DNA of 16,835 nucleotides from UMGS1071 sp045638545 (GCA_045638545.1 JAZUBL010000044.1:1-16835), one strand, 5' to 3'; shown: positions 1-6,275, numbered from the stretch's first letter. The notes: generated by a model not told the origin, from the sequence alone. Numbers and translations: made by a program.

Positions 1-138
1 GAACATCAATCTCAGGTAGAAGCATTTATAGAATCGTTTGTAATTTTATTTAATTCTCTTGCAGATCAAAATGATATGGATGCACTGCCTGTTAATTACC
101 CAAGTGCTGGAAATGAGAATGAACAGGAGAATAACTAA
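1..138 (+). CDS. C-terminal fragment of an unrecognised protein
   Basis: Frame 1 is open from the first base to a TAA at 136-138, giving 45 residues that enter from the left edge. The piece begins with an amphipathic helix-like stretch (VEAFIESFVILFNSLADQ) and ends in an acidic, Asn/Glu-rich tail (GNENEQENN), typical of a natural C-terminus. I do not recognise the family, and the start lies outside the window. It is followed by a gene-poor stretch with hairpins. It could be a chance open frame, but the helix-then-charged-tail composition and a run with no internal stop favour a real gene end. Confidence 0.5.
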   Translation, partial: EHQSQVEAFIESFVILFNSLADQNDMDALPVNYPSAGNENEQENN

Positions 139-152
139 GAAAATAAAAAGCC

Positions 153-190
153 CTCCGTTGGTCCACATGCAGAGCAGAGGTGTGGGAGGT
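153..190. other. Imperfect hairpin, possible weak terminator
   Basis: CCTCC and CCACA on the left pair with the contiguous TGTGGGAGG on the right; the left arm carries a six-base bulge (GTTGGT). No T-run follows on the + strand, but on the minus strand the hairpin is followed by CTTTTTATTTT. It lies 15 bases after the stop of the first gene. It could end that gene's transcript or a minus-strand transcript; the evidence is structural only. Confidence 0.3.
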
Positions 191-238
191 CTTATTAAGG
201 ATATTGTACCATAAAAATTCAAAAAACTCTTGATTTTA

Positions 239-347
239 TGCGGTATAATTCAGCTCTGGTGAGGACTATTGTCACGATGATTTGTGAATCATCTCCACCA
301 TATTGGAACGCAAGTATTGATACGATACTTGCGTTCCATTTCTTTTT
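239..347 (+). ncRNA. Candidate small RNA with its own -10 box and terminator
   Basis: A perfect TATAAT (244-249) predicts a transcript start near 256. From there the sequence can fold: TGGTG (257-261) pairs with CACCA (296-300) around an inner hairpin GATGATT/AATCATC (276-282 with 287-293). Five bases later comes a perfect 13-bp stem (305-317 with 325-337) followed by ATTTCTTTTTG, a good intrinsic terminator. The whole would be an RNA of about 90 nt. No convincing -35 box is seen (TTGATT at 230-235 is too close). I recognise no RNA family. The same stretch overlaps a protein-like minus-strand frame, so this is one of two readings. Confidence 0.3.
305..347 (+). terminator. Intrinsic terminator
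   Basis: A perfect 13-bp stem (GGAACGCAAGTAT with its complement, 7-nt loop TGATACG) is followed by a T-rich tail at 339-347. A 13-bp perfect stem is very unlikely by chance. The only obvious transcript it could end is the candidate small RNA starting near 256, or read-through from the gene ending at 138. Confidence 0.6.
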
Positions 348-476
348 GTCCAAAACCGCTTAACACAAGGATTTTCGGTACTTTTTCAAATGGGATTAGT
401 TTCTTTGTGTCAAAATTGATAGCACCAAAGTCGAATTTGAGTGACTCGAACCTACCCGTTTTTGCTGCCTCAAAAT

Positions 477-514
477 CACAATGAAACTTTTCTTAAAAGA
501 ATAATTTCATTGTG
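477..514. repeat. Inverted repeat CACAATGAAA / TTTCATTGTG
   Basis: A perfect 10-bp inverted repeat (477-486 with 505-514) encloses a second small stem CTTTT/AAAAG (487-491 with 495-499). No T-run follows on the + strand. The half-site TTTCATTG recurs at 526-533, and ATTTC/GAAAT arms lie at 545-559 across the -35 region of the next promoter. This could be an operator area for the gene at 611 or an RNA hairpin. Confidence 0.4.
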
Positions 515-551
515 GCTGAGATTAGTTTCATTGCGGGAGAAACATTTCGTC

Positions 552-580
552 GTGAAATACAGCAATATTTATGTTATAAT
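552..580 (+). promoter_or_regulatory. Promoter of the 93-aa protein gene, extended -10
   Basis: TATAAT at 575-580 is preceded by TGT, a perfect extended -10. GTGAAA at 552-557 is a weak -35 with a 17-bp spacer. The predicted start near 587 gives a short leader ending in GGAGAG (598-603), seven bases before the ATG at 611. Confidence 0.65.
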
Positions 581-610
581 TCAAACAAATAAAATACGGA
601 GAGTAACAAT

Positions 611-892
611 ATGAGCAAATATCGTGAATTATTTTCCTATCAAACGCTTGGCGGTATGGCTTGGGCAAGCATCGTTATTGACACGGAAACCGGAATACCT
701 TACACTGCTGTTTTTCAACAAATGAATATGGGCGGAGCTTACTATGACCTAATGCACAAGTTAGGTGAGGAGATAACCTACAAGCAAATTTATAACTTCG
801 CTTTAAAAAAACAGGAAAATGATTTCTGTTATTGGTTTGATCCCGAAAAGTACAAGACTATTAACGCATCTAACTGGAAAGATTTCATTTGA
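611..892 (+). CDS. Hypothetical protein, 93 aa
   Basis: A 93-residue protein with a good ribosome binding site (GGAGAG, 598-603), a matched extended -10 promoter and a strong terminator downstream at 961-1011, so it is almost certainly an expressed single-gene unit. There is no signal peptide or membrane segment, so it is probably cytosolic. The N-terminal half (about residues 6-45) looks like beta strands rich in Gly, Ala, Tyr and Met (TLGGMAWASIVIDTETGIPY, then NMGGAYYDLM). The C-terminal half is helical and lysine-rich (EEITYKQIYNFALKK) and ends in an aromatic stretch (FCYWFDPEKY). I do not recognise the family and assign no function. Its neighbours give no clue: a gene-poor stretch upstream and a convergent lipoprotein downstream. 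The A/T-rich codon use (aaa, aat, ttt, att) differs from the GC-richer genes after position 2000, which may mean recent acquisition. Confidence 0.75.
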   Translation: MSKYRELFSYQTLGGMAWASIVIDTETGIPYTAVFQQMNMGGAYYDLMHKLGEEITYKQIYNFALKKQENDFCYWFDPEKYKTINASNWKDFI

Positions 893-908
893 GTTGCACT
901 TACAAAAA

Positions 909-929
909 GGTTGCATTGCAAATGCAACC
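909..929. other. Short hairpin after the 93-aa gene
   Basis: GGTTGCATT pairs perfectly with AATGCAACC over a 3-nt loop, 17 bases after the stop of the 93-aa gene. No T-run follows, so alone it is not a terminator; it may protect the mRNA 3' end ahead of the true terminator at 961. Confidence 0.35.
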
Positions 930-960
930 CGAAATCAAAAATTGCGTTATAATTCAAATT

Positions 961-1011
961 AGACCGGCCATTTTGATACGAAAAGTATCTGAATGGCCGG
1001 TCTTTTATTTT
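961..1011 (+). terminator. Strong intrinsic terminator of the 93-aa gene
   Basis: A 12-bp perfect stem (AGACCGGCCATT, 961-972, with 992-1003) carries an inner GATAC/GTATC stem and is followed by TTTTATTTT. It lies 70 bases after the stop at 892. A TATAAT (948-953) sits immediately before it. Confidence 0.85.
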
Positions 1012-1162
1012 GCTCAATGTTGATTTCCCGCACGACTGTGCTGTAATCAGTTTAACAAGCTTGAATTTGTTTAATTGCAATGGGTTCACTTTCCTCTTTA
1101 GGATTTTATTTTCAAGTGGACCTGTGTTATGATTATCAACTGTTTTCTTTATGCATCATTTT
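1012..1162. other. Non-coding spacer between convergent genes
   Basis: This stretch lies between the terminators of two convergent genes. Minus-strand frames here (for example one reading TDYSTVVREINIEQ) are bounded by stops and lack start signals. I see no further feature. Confidence 0.5.
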
Positions 1163-1197
1163 AAAAAGACTCTGACCGTTATGATCAGAGTCTTTTT
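1163..1197 (-). terminator. Terminator of the lipoprotein gene, symmetric
   Basis: AAAAAGACTCTGA (1163-1175) and TCAGAGTCTTTTT (1185-1197) form a stem flanked by A-run and T-run, so it can work in both directions. It starts three bases beyond the stop of the minus-strand lipoprotein gene. Confidence 0.85.
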
Positions 1198-1200
1198 CAG

Positions 1201-1767
1201 TTATCTGGGAAAAACAGTAAAGCTGGTGAGTGTATTGTTACTATGATGATTATAGGTGTCGATATCGATGTGTGTATACACATCAGAGGTCTCCAGTGTA
1301 TCTGTACCGAGGATCGCTGCGCCAATACAATCAGCAGCATCATCGAAATAATCCCCGTCAGGATCTCCGGCAATGAACATGACAGAAGCAGTGTAAATTG
1401 GATGCTCTTCGCATGGGGTAATGACAATAGAGTTTCCGATGTCATCATTCAGCCAGACAGAGCCATCTTCTTTATTTGCTGTAGAAAATGCGTAATCTGC
1501 AGAAAAATTGATTCTGTTTGCCATTTCCTGAGGAGTGATAGAAAATACACTTTCTGCAGAATCAATGATATCGCCTTTAACAATCGGAACCGGATATCTC
1601 AGATCCTCTGCAGTCAGCTCTTCCGTTAATTTGCTTTCACCCTGAGAAGAAACAAGCTCATTCTGAGATTCAGGTTCAGGATCACTGCCTCCGCAGCCTG
1701 TTAAAACTGCAAAACTGCTGAGTGCAACTGCTGCCAGCATTGCAATTGCGATCAATTTCTTTTTCAT
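1201..1767 (-). CDS. Predicted lipoprotein, 188 aa, paralogue of the one at 5598-6209
   Basis: An exported lipoprotein, tethered to the outer face of the membrane. The leader has MKKK, a hydrophobic core (residues 5-21) and the lipobox LTGC with Cys25 as the lipidated residue. A short acidic linker (about 28-55) follows, then a globular part (about 60-188) with no family I recognise. The start is supported by AGGAAG ten bases upstream of the ATG, a promoter at 1862-1890 and a terminator beyond the stop. The leader and layout match the lipoprotein at 5598-6209: identical residues include AIAM, AAVA, FAVLTGCGGS, and both have a weakly similar core (MANRINFSADYAFST here against LAALINENINHYGYASGT there). 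The two genes flank the secreted glycosidase-like protein on the opposite strand. Binding or adhesion is possible, but no catalytic motif is visible. Confidence 0.85.
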   Translation of the reverse strand: MKKKLIAIAMLAAVALSSFAVLTGCGGSDPEPESQNELVSSQGESKLTEELTAEDLRYPVPIVKGDIIDSAESVFSITPQEMANRINFSADYAFSTANKEDGSVWLNDDIGNSIVITPCEEHPIYTASVMFIAGDPDGDYFDDAADCIGAAILGTDTLETSDVYTHIDIDTYNHHSNNTLTSFTVFPR

Positions 1768-1861
1768 GATAATTACTTCCTTTATTTTGGTTTAGAACTG
1801 TTGCCCACGCATTTATGTTCTGATTTTCCTGTATCTTGAAGAACAGCAGAATCCTGCTTGC

Positions 1862-1890
1862 AATATAACACGAGGAAGGACTTTATGCAA
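1862..1890 (-). promoter_or_regulatory. Promoter of the lipoprotein gene at 1201-1767
   Basis: Read on the minus strand: TTGCAT (1885-1890), a 17-bp spacer ending in TGT, then TATATT (1862-1867), an extended -10. The predicted start near 1855 leaves a leader of about 88 nt containing an AGCAG/CTGCT hairpin. The layout matches that of the paralogue promoter at 6240-6268 (TTGCTC, 17 bp, TGC TATAAT). Confidence 0.6.
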
Positions 1891-1983
1891 GAGCAAATTG
1901 CGCAAAAAAATGCTTCATTTGGAGCAGATTTTTTTTTATTTATAGACCATTCAGCTGACAGAAAATGCAAAAAGAAATTTAAC

Positions 1984-2012
1984 TTGTCTTTTGGAAATGA
2001 GTATGCTAGTAT
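1984..2012 (+). promoter_or_regulatory. Promoter of the secreted glycosidase-like gene
   Basis: TTGTCT (1984-1989), a 17-bp spacer ending in TGC, and TAGTAT (2007-2012) form a sigma-A-type promoter with extended -10. The predicted start near 2019 is upstream of AGGAGGG (2031-2037) and the ATG at 2044, which rules against translation from the in-frame ATG at 1858... or the one at 1885. Confidence 0.6.
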
Positions 2013-2043
2013 TTTGGTGGACATTGAATTAGGAGGGAATTTT

Positions 2044-5000
2044 ATGTCAAAACGTATTCGATTACTTAGTCTGACACTGATCGTGGCGATGCTGATCAGC
2101 ATGATGCCGGCATTTTCCATTGCTGTTTCTGCGGCGGAAACAAAGAGTATCAGCTGTCAGATCAATTCATCTGACACAAACAAAGTGTCCGTCAAAGTAC
2201 AGACGACATCGTCTGTCACAGCATCTGATGGTAAGCTGTATCTGTTTGCAGTGCCAACTTACGTGGACAGCCTGTCAGGGCAGAAGCCGATTGCTTCCGT
2301 ATCTTACAAAGGCGCAGGAACATATAACTTTTCCGCTGCACTGAAGGAGAACACTGCCAATTCTCTGCTGTACAGTAAATTCTATGTTGCTGTCAAGTCC
2401 GGCAGCAGTTACAAAGCCATCAACAGCGGTAGCTTCATTACGAATCCGGAAGTTCTGGCTGATTCTAATGCTGCTCGTGCGGAAACATCTTCCAAAAAAG
2501 GCGTGCACATTGATTTTTATGCACCAACGGATCTGGAAGATCTGGGCGTGAAGCACACCTATTTCGGTATTCAGTATCAGGATCTTCTCAGTAATACCAA
2601 AACCAAAACATCCTTTACTTATAATGGAAAAACATATTATATTCACGACCGTATTGAAGAATATGACATGCTTATCCGCAATATGACAAGAGCAGGCATG
2701 AGTGTGTCTGTTGGTTTGCTGAACAGTTACCGCAGTGGTTACGAATACATGATCCATCCCGGTGTCAGCCAGAAAAGCGGTACTGTGAATTATGCTTTAA
2801 ATACCTCTACGGCAAAGGGACTGGAGGCAGCGGCGGCTATCCATTACTTCCTGGCCAGCCGTTATAATGGAACTAATATTTCTTATGGACGTGTGGAAAA
2901 CTGGATCATTGGCAATGAGGTCAACGATAACCTGAAGTATTATTACATGGGTGCCCAGAACATTAAAACTTTCGTTGCTGAGTATCTGCAGTCTTTCCGT
3001 GTGGCATATACTGCGATCAAAAGTGCTTACAGTAATGCCAATGTATATATCTGTCTCCAACATCGTTGGAACACAGAGAATACCAAGACAGATTACAGCG
3101 GCAAGCAGTTTATTGATCTGTTCAATCAGTATGCAAAAGAACAGGGCAATATGGACTGGGGACTGGCATATCACCCATACTCCTTTCCGATGAACGATGC
3201 AGATATTCTGAATGACGGTACTGCAACGATTGACCAAAACGGCAGCGCTACCTTTGGTAAAGAAGTGACGAATGCTGCAAGTACGCCGATCATTACCATG
3301 AAGAATCTGAACCAGCTGACCAGCTATTTCAATCAGTCTGCGCTGTTGAGTCCGGACGGTGAAGTGCGCAGTATTATTCTTTCCGAACAGGGTTATACGT
3401 CTAATTCCAATATTACCGGGCAGAACGAAGCAAAGCAGGCTGCCAATATTGTACTTGGATATTATATTGCAGAAATGAATGATAATATTGATGCCTTTAT
3501 TCTCCGCGGCACAACAGATGATGACGAAGGCAGCAAGTATTTCAAGTTTGGTCTTCGTGAAGAAGCTGGAACAGACCGACCGGGTGAAGAGAAGTTCTCA
3601 TACGAAGCATATAAGCAGGCCGATACAAAGAATGCGCTGGAGAGCCTGCAGTTTGTAAAAGCCGCGCTGAATATCAGTGACTGGTCCAAAGCAGTGCCAG
3701 GTTGGGATGAAAGCGAATTTCAGTCCATGGGCAGCTGGACAGAAGGAACCCTGCAGTCTGTCAGCGGTGCTGCAGGTGTTGTGCAGACGATTACCACATA
3801 CATGAACGACCAGTGGGAAGCGGGCTACAACGTATTTGGTTTTTCTACAGTAGACTATGACGTTGTTCTGCAGGAAGATGGTTTTGCAGTGCTGAACCCA
3901 TACGCTTATCCGCTGGCATGGCAGGGCATTGAAAAACATTTCTCCAAACCACTGAATCTTTCTGCTGCAAATTATCTGACCATGGATGTGAAGCTGGATC
4001 CGAAAGATGCCTCCGGTGATAAAGATAAACTGGAACTGAAGGTTCGTCTCCGCAGCGGTGATGATATTTACGACAGCACCGGTATTGTTGCTGTAAATAA
4101 AAACTATACTCTCAGTGTAGATCTCCGTAAGTGGAGCGGCAGAAATTCTATCGACACCATTGAAATTCTCAATCGAGAAGCAGACCGGAAGAAATCCTTT
4201 GATGGCTTGCTGTATGTTTATAATGTACAGGCTGTTTCCAGCATTTCCGGTGCAAAAAATCTGCAGACAACAGAAGCAGCAAAGACAGATCTTTCCAAAG
4301 CAGAAGTGAATTATCAGAAGAGCTTTAACTATACAGGCAAAGCAATTGAGCCGGAAATCGTGGTACGCCTTGGCGGCAAAACACTGAAGCAGCATCAGGA
4401 CTATGACGTGATCTATCATAATAATGTGAAATCCGGCACAGGCAAAATCGTTGTGGTTGGCATTGGCAGCTACACTGGTTATGCAGCAAAGCAGTTCACC
4501 ATCCAGGGTGATTACCCAACCGTTTACAACGGTGTAGATTACTCTCTCGTTTACTCCTACGGCTACTATAAAGAGAATAACCCGGCTGTTGTGCGCGAAG
4601 TAGGTGATGATCCGCAGAAATTGCTGAAACACTTTGCAACAAAGGGCATGGATTACGCGCTGCAGGGTACAGGTGACTTTAACGTGCTGGCCTATGCAAA
4701 GTTTAATGATGACCTGTACAGAACATACGGCGAAAACTGGAAAAAGTATTATCTGCACTATATTCAATACGGCTGGAAAGAAGGCCGCGCAATCAGCGGC
4801 ACCAAGCCGAGTGGAATGACTGCACCTGTTTACCCAGGTTCAGACGTGGAAGAACCGGTACCGGATCCAAAGCCAACTCCAGATCCAACTCCAAATCCAG
4901 ATGCCGGCCCTCATACACATACATACAGCAATAACGTAGACGGTACCTGCAATATCTGCGGCATAGATCGCTCTACGGTGGAAAAACGAACCGTGACCCA

Positions 5001-5403
5001 TATGTTCCGTATGTATAATCCAAATACCGGTGAGCATTTCTATACCGGTTCAGATGAGGAAAAGAACAACCTTGTGAAAGCAGGCTGGAAATATGAAGGC
5101 GTCGGATTTACCTTCCCTGCAAACACCGGTGCGCCGGTTTATCGTCTGTTCCAGCCGTCTACCGGTGAACATCTGTACACCATGGATGAAACAGAAAAAA
5201 CAAAATTGCTGAAAAAAGGCTGGAACTATGAAGGAATCGCTTTTAACTCCGCCTATGACACAGAAGCAAAGCAGCACCGCCTGCATAATCCAAATGCAGT
5301 TGTTGGTGCGTACCATTTCACATTCAGTGACGAAGAGAAAACAAATCTTCTGAAAGCCGGATGGGAATCTCAGGGCATTGGCTGGTACAGTTGCTGGAAA
5401 TAA
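2044..5403 (+). CDS. Secreted multidomain glycoside-hydrolase-like protein (DUF5722-type TIM barrel, Ig-like, DUF5648-type tail), 1119 aa
   Basis: Start chosen at 2044 because AGGAGGG lies 6 bases before it, a promoter precedes it, and a signal peptide follows directly (hydrophobic core 6-28, cleavage after about Ala30 or Ala31 in VSAAET). Domains: 32-140, beta-rich; about 150-500, a TIM-barrel-like region resembling what I recall as DUF5722, with GNEVN at 290-294 (Glu292, candidate acid/base), HPY at 377-379, and LSEQG at 446-450 (Glu448, candidate nucleophile), the pattern of clan GH-A glycosidases; about 590-735, a jelly-roll, carbohydrate-binding-like region; 750-820, Ig-like; 824-919, an aromatic repeat domain of Clostridia surface proteins; 936-955, Pro/Thr linker; 957-975, HTH...CNICG motif; 985-1119, three DUF5648-like repeats (NTGEHFYT, KAGWKYEGVGF type). 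No LPXTG or membrane anchor, so it is probably released or bound non-covalently. Role inferred: polysaccharide breakdown, substrate unknown. Confidence 0.9.
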   Translation: MSKRIRLLSLTLIVAMLISMMPAFSIAVSAAETKSISCQINSSDTNKVSVKVQTTSSVTASDGKLYLFAVPTYVDSLSGQKPIASVSYKGAGTYNFSAALKENTANSLLYSKFYVAVKSGSSYKAINSGSFITNPEVLADSNAARAETSSKKGVHIDFYAPTDLEDLGVKHTYFGIQYQDLLSNTKTKTSFTYNGKTYYIHDRIEEYDMLIRNMTRAGMSVSVGLLNSYRSGYEYMIHPGVSQKSGTVNYALNTSTAKGLEAAAAIHYFLASRYNGTNISYGRVENWIIGNEVNDNLKYYYMGAQNIKTFVAEYLQSFRVAYTAIKSAYSNANVYICLQHRWNTENTKTDYSGKQFIDLFNQYAKEQGNMDWGLAYHPYSFPMNDADILNDGTATIDQNGSATFGKEVTNAASTPIITMKNLNQLTSYFNQSALLSPDGEVRSIILSEQGYTSNSNITGQNEAKQAANIVLGYYIAEMNDNIDAFILRGTTDDDEGSKYFKFGLREEAGTDRPGEEKFSYEAYKQADTKNALESLQFVKAALNISDWSKAVPGWDESEFQSMGSWTEGTLQSVSGAAGVVQTITTYMNDQWEAGYNVFGFSTVDYDVVLQEDGFAVLNPYAYPLAWQGIEKHFSKPLNLSAANYLTMDVKLDPKDASGDKDKLELKVRLRSGDDIYDSTGIVAVNKNYTLSVDLRKWSGRNSIDTIEILNREADRKKSFDGLLYVYNVQAVSSISGAKNLQTTEAAKTDLSKAEVNYQKSFNYTGKAIEPEIVVRLGGKTLKQHQDYDVIYHNNVKSGTGKIVVVGIGSYTGYAAKQFTIQGDYPTVYNGVDYSLVYSYGYYKENNPAVVREVGDDPQKLLKHFATKGMDYALQGTGDFNVLAYAKFNDDLYRTYGENWKKYYLHYIQYGWKEGRAISGTKPSGMTAPVYPGSDVEEPVPDPKPTPDPTPNPDAGPHTHTYSNNVDGTCNICGIDRSTVEKRTVTHMFRMYNPNTGEHFYTGSDEEKNNLVKAGWKYEGVGFTFPANTGAPVYRLFQPSTGEHLYTMDETEKTKLLKKGWNYEGIAFNSAYDTEAKQHRLHNPNAVVGAYHFTFSDEEKTNLLKAGWESQGIGWYSCWK

Positions 5404-5420
5404 TACTTATATAAAAAATA

Positions 5421-5461
5421 AAAACACCCTTTTTCGCAGTAGTGCGAAGGAGGGTGTTTTT
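5421..5461. terminator. Bidirectional terminator between convergent genes
   Basis: AAAACACCCT pairs with AGGGTGTTTT around an inner CGCA/TGCG stem with two G-U pairs. A-run and T-run flank both ends, so it can end both the secreted-protein gene (stop at 5403) and the convergent lipoprotein gene (stop at 5598). Confidence 0.9.
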
Positions 5462-5473
5462 CTATGTAATTAC

Positions 5474-5551
5474 TTATTTTCGGCGCTGTAGCTGGTTTGT
5501 TACTACCGCAGACAGTTTGTGGAGAAAGCTGGTAACTGCAATTGATGCCAT
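5474..5551 (-). CDS. Possible 25-aa cationic peptide, very uncertain
   Basis: In the spacer between the two convergent genes, a minus-strand frame from ATG (5549-5551) to TAA (5474-5476) gives a 25-residue peptide with an alternating hydrophobic and polar pattern and a basic end (FLHKLSAVV then QLQRRK). It sits just upstream of the terminator, in the 3' part of the lipoprotein transcript. No ribosome binding site is visible, so it may well be chance. Confidence 0.12.
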   Translation of the reverse strand: MASIAVTSFLHKLSAVVTNQLQRRK

Positions 5552-5597
5552 CACAGCAATGCAATAATTTTTTCTTTATTTGAATTCTTCTTTCTGA

Positions 5598-6209
5598 TTA
5601 CTGATTTGGCTGAATGCTGTACATTGCAAAATTTTCTGCAGAGTTCAGTGCCATGGTGATACGAAGATGGTCGAATCTTACCTGGCTGCTGATAGTGCCA
5701 TCAGCACCATAAATGGTGTTAATGCCATGGAGATCCTGGCTGATGGCAACATAGAGGTCGTTCCAATCGCGAGAATCAGCCAGCACCTCCGCACAGGCTT
5801 TTGTCAGAACAACGGCCATATCGGAATCATTGCTGCTGTTTACAGTAATGATAGCGCTTGTTACAGAGATGCTGTCGCCGTTTGCAAAGCGAATGGTTGT
5901 CATATCCCCGTAGCTGGAAGTGGTGCCGGACGCATAACCATAGTGGTTGATATTTTCATTGATCAGTGCAGCAAGTTCGCTGTGAGACGCCAGGAACGCA
6001 CCATTTGCAGCATAGATCTTTTCCTTCACTTGCTCGTAAGTGATCGGTGCAGAGCTTACAGGGGCGGAAGAAGATGGTGCAGAGTAAACCGGTGTGGTAT
6101 CCGGTGTTGGGGTTGGAGTTGGCTCAGAGCCGCCGCAGCCTGTTAAAACAGCAAAGCCGCTGACAGCCACAGCCGCCATCATAGCGATGGCAAGAATCTT
6201 TTTCTTCAT
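5598..6209 (-). CDS. Predicted lipoprotein, 203 aa, paralogue of the one at 1201-1767
   Basis: An exported lipoprotein with MKKK, a hydrophobic core and the lipobox LTGC (Cys25). A Thr/Pro then Ser/Ala/Pro linker (about 30-55) works as a spacer from the membrane, followed by a globular domain (about 56-203) with YEQVKEKIYAANG at its start and a central strand-rich part (TTIRFANGDSISVTSAIITV). The family is not recognised. The leader is almost the same as that of the lipoprotein at 1201-1767, and at DNA level 15 bases (GCAGCCTGTTAAAAC on the + strand) are identical there, so the two are probably paralogues by duplication. AGAAGG lies 6 bases before the ATG, and a promoter at 6240-6268 drives it. 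Convergent with the secreted glycosidase-like gene. A role in holding or sensing an extracellular ligand is only a guess from location. Confidence 0.85.
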   Translation of the reverse strand: MKKKILAIAMMAAVAVSGFAVLTGCGGSEPTPTPTPDTTPVYSAPSSSAPVSSAPITYEQVKEKIYAANGAFLASHSELAALINENINHYGYASGTTSSYGDMTTIRFANGDSISVTSAIITVNSSNDSDMAVVLTKACAEVLADSRDWNDLYVAISQDLHGINTIYGADGTISSQVRFDHLRITMALNSAENFAMYSIQPNQ

Positions 6210-6239
6210 AATGAAACCTTCTTATACTTTATTTTTCTT

Positions 6240-6268
6240 ATTATAGCAAATCTCATGATTAGGAGCAA
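6240..6268 (-). promoter_or_regulatory. Promoter of the lipoprotein gene at 5598-6209
   Basis: Minus-strand TTGCTC (6263-6268), a 17-bp spacer ending in TGC, and TATAAT (6240-6245), an extended -10 with perfect hexamer. It lies in the 66-bp gap between the hydrolase stop (6276) and the lipoprotein start (6209), so the lipoprotein need not depend on read-through. Confidence 0.7.
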
Positions 6269-6275
6269 GGGTTCG

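Larger units (their letters stand above)
289..531 (-). pseudogene. Protein-like minus-strand frame with an internal stop, unrecognised
   Basis: On the minus strand an open frame ends with TGA at 289-291 and reads about 67 residues back to an in-frame TAA at 493-495. Parts look like real protein: LKFDFGAINFDTKKLIPF, then KVPKILVLSGFGQKEMERK, ending CVPIWWR. No ATG, GTG or TTG lies in a position to start it. Upstream of the TAA the same frame continues for 12 codons from an ATG at 529-531 (MKLISATMKLFF), without a ribosome binding site. It may be the decayed end of a gene, possibly from an old mobile element. Against this, the perfect terminator-like hairpin at 305-337 falls inside it, and AT-rich non-coding DNA can mimic such composition. 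I do not recognise the family. Confidence 0.25.

Noticed and set aside
439..460. A tRNA T-arm-like GGTTCGAGTC on the minus strand, possible attachment-site remnant
   Set aside because: The flanking bases cannot form the T-stem, and no acceptor stem or CCA end follows, so it is probably chance.
284..484. A 66-codon plus-strand frame
   Set aside because: It contains the terminator hairpin, has no ribosome binding site, and its translation has no protein-like pattern.
829..1089. An 86-codon minus-strand frame starting with GTG
   Set aside because: It runs through a strong terminator hairpin and into the end of the 93-aa gene, and lacks a properly spaced ribosome binding site.
1012..1162. Short minus-strand frame reading TDYSTVVREINIEQ, recombinase-like at first sight
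   Set aside because: It begins directly after a stop codon, is under 35 codons, and enters the terminator; too little to support a gene remnant.
1858..2043. An upstream in-frame extension of the secreted protein by 62 codons
   Set aside because: It has no ribosome binding site, overlaps the divergent lipoprotein promoter, and would place the signal peptide internally. AGGAGGG and a signal peptide mark the start at 2044.
3598..4767. A 389-codon open frame on the minus strand opposite the secreted protein
   Set aside because: It is the antisense of a gene with clear domains; its translation is Cys/Ile/Val-rich with no motif and no start signals.
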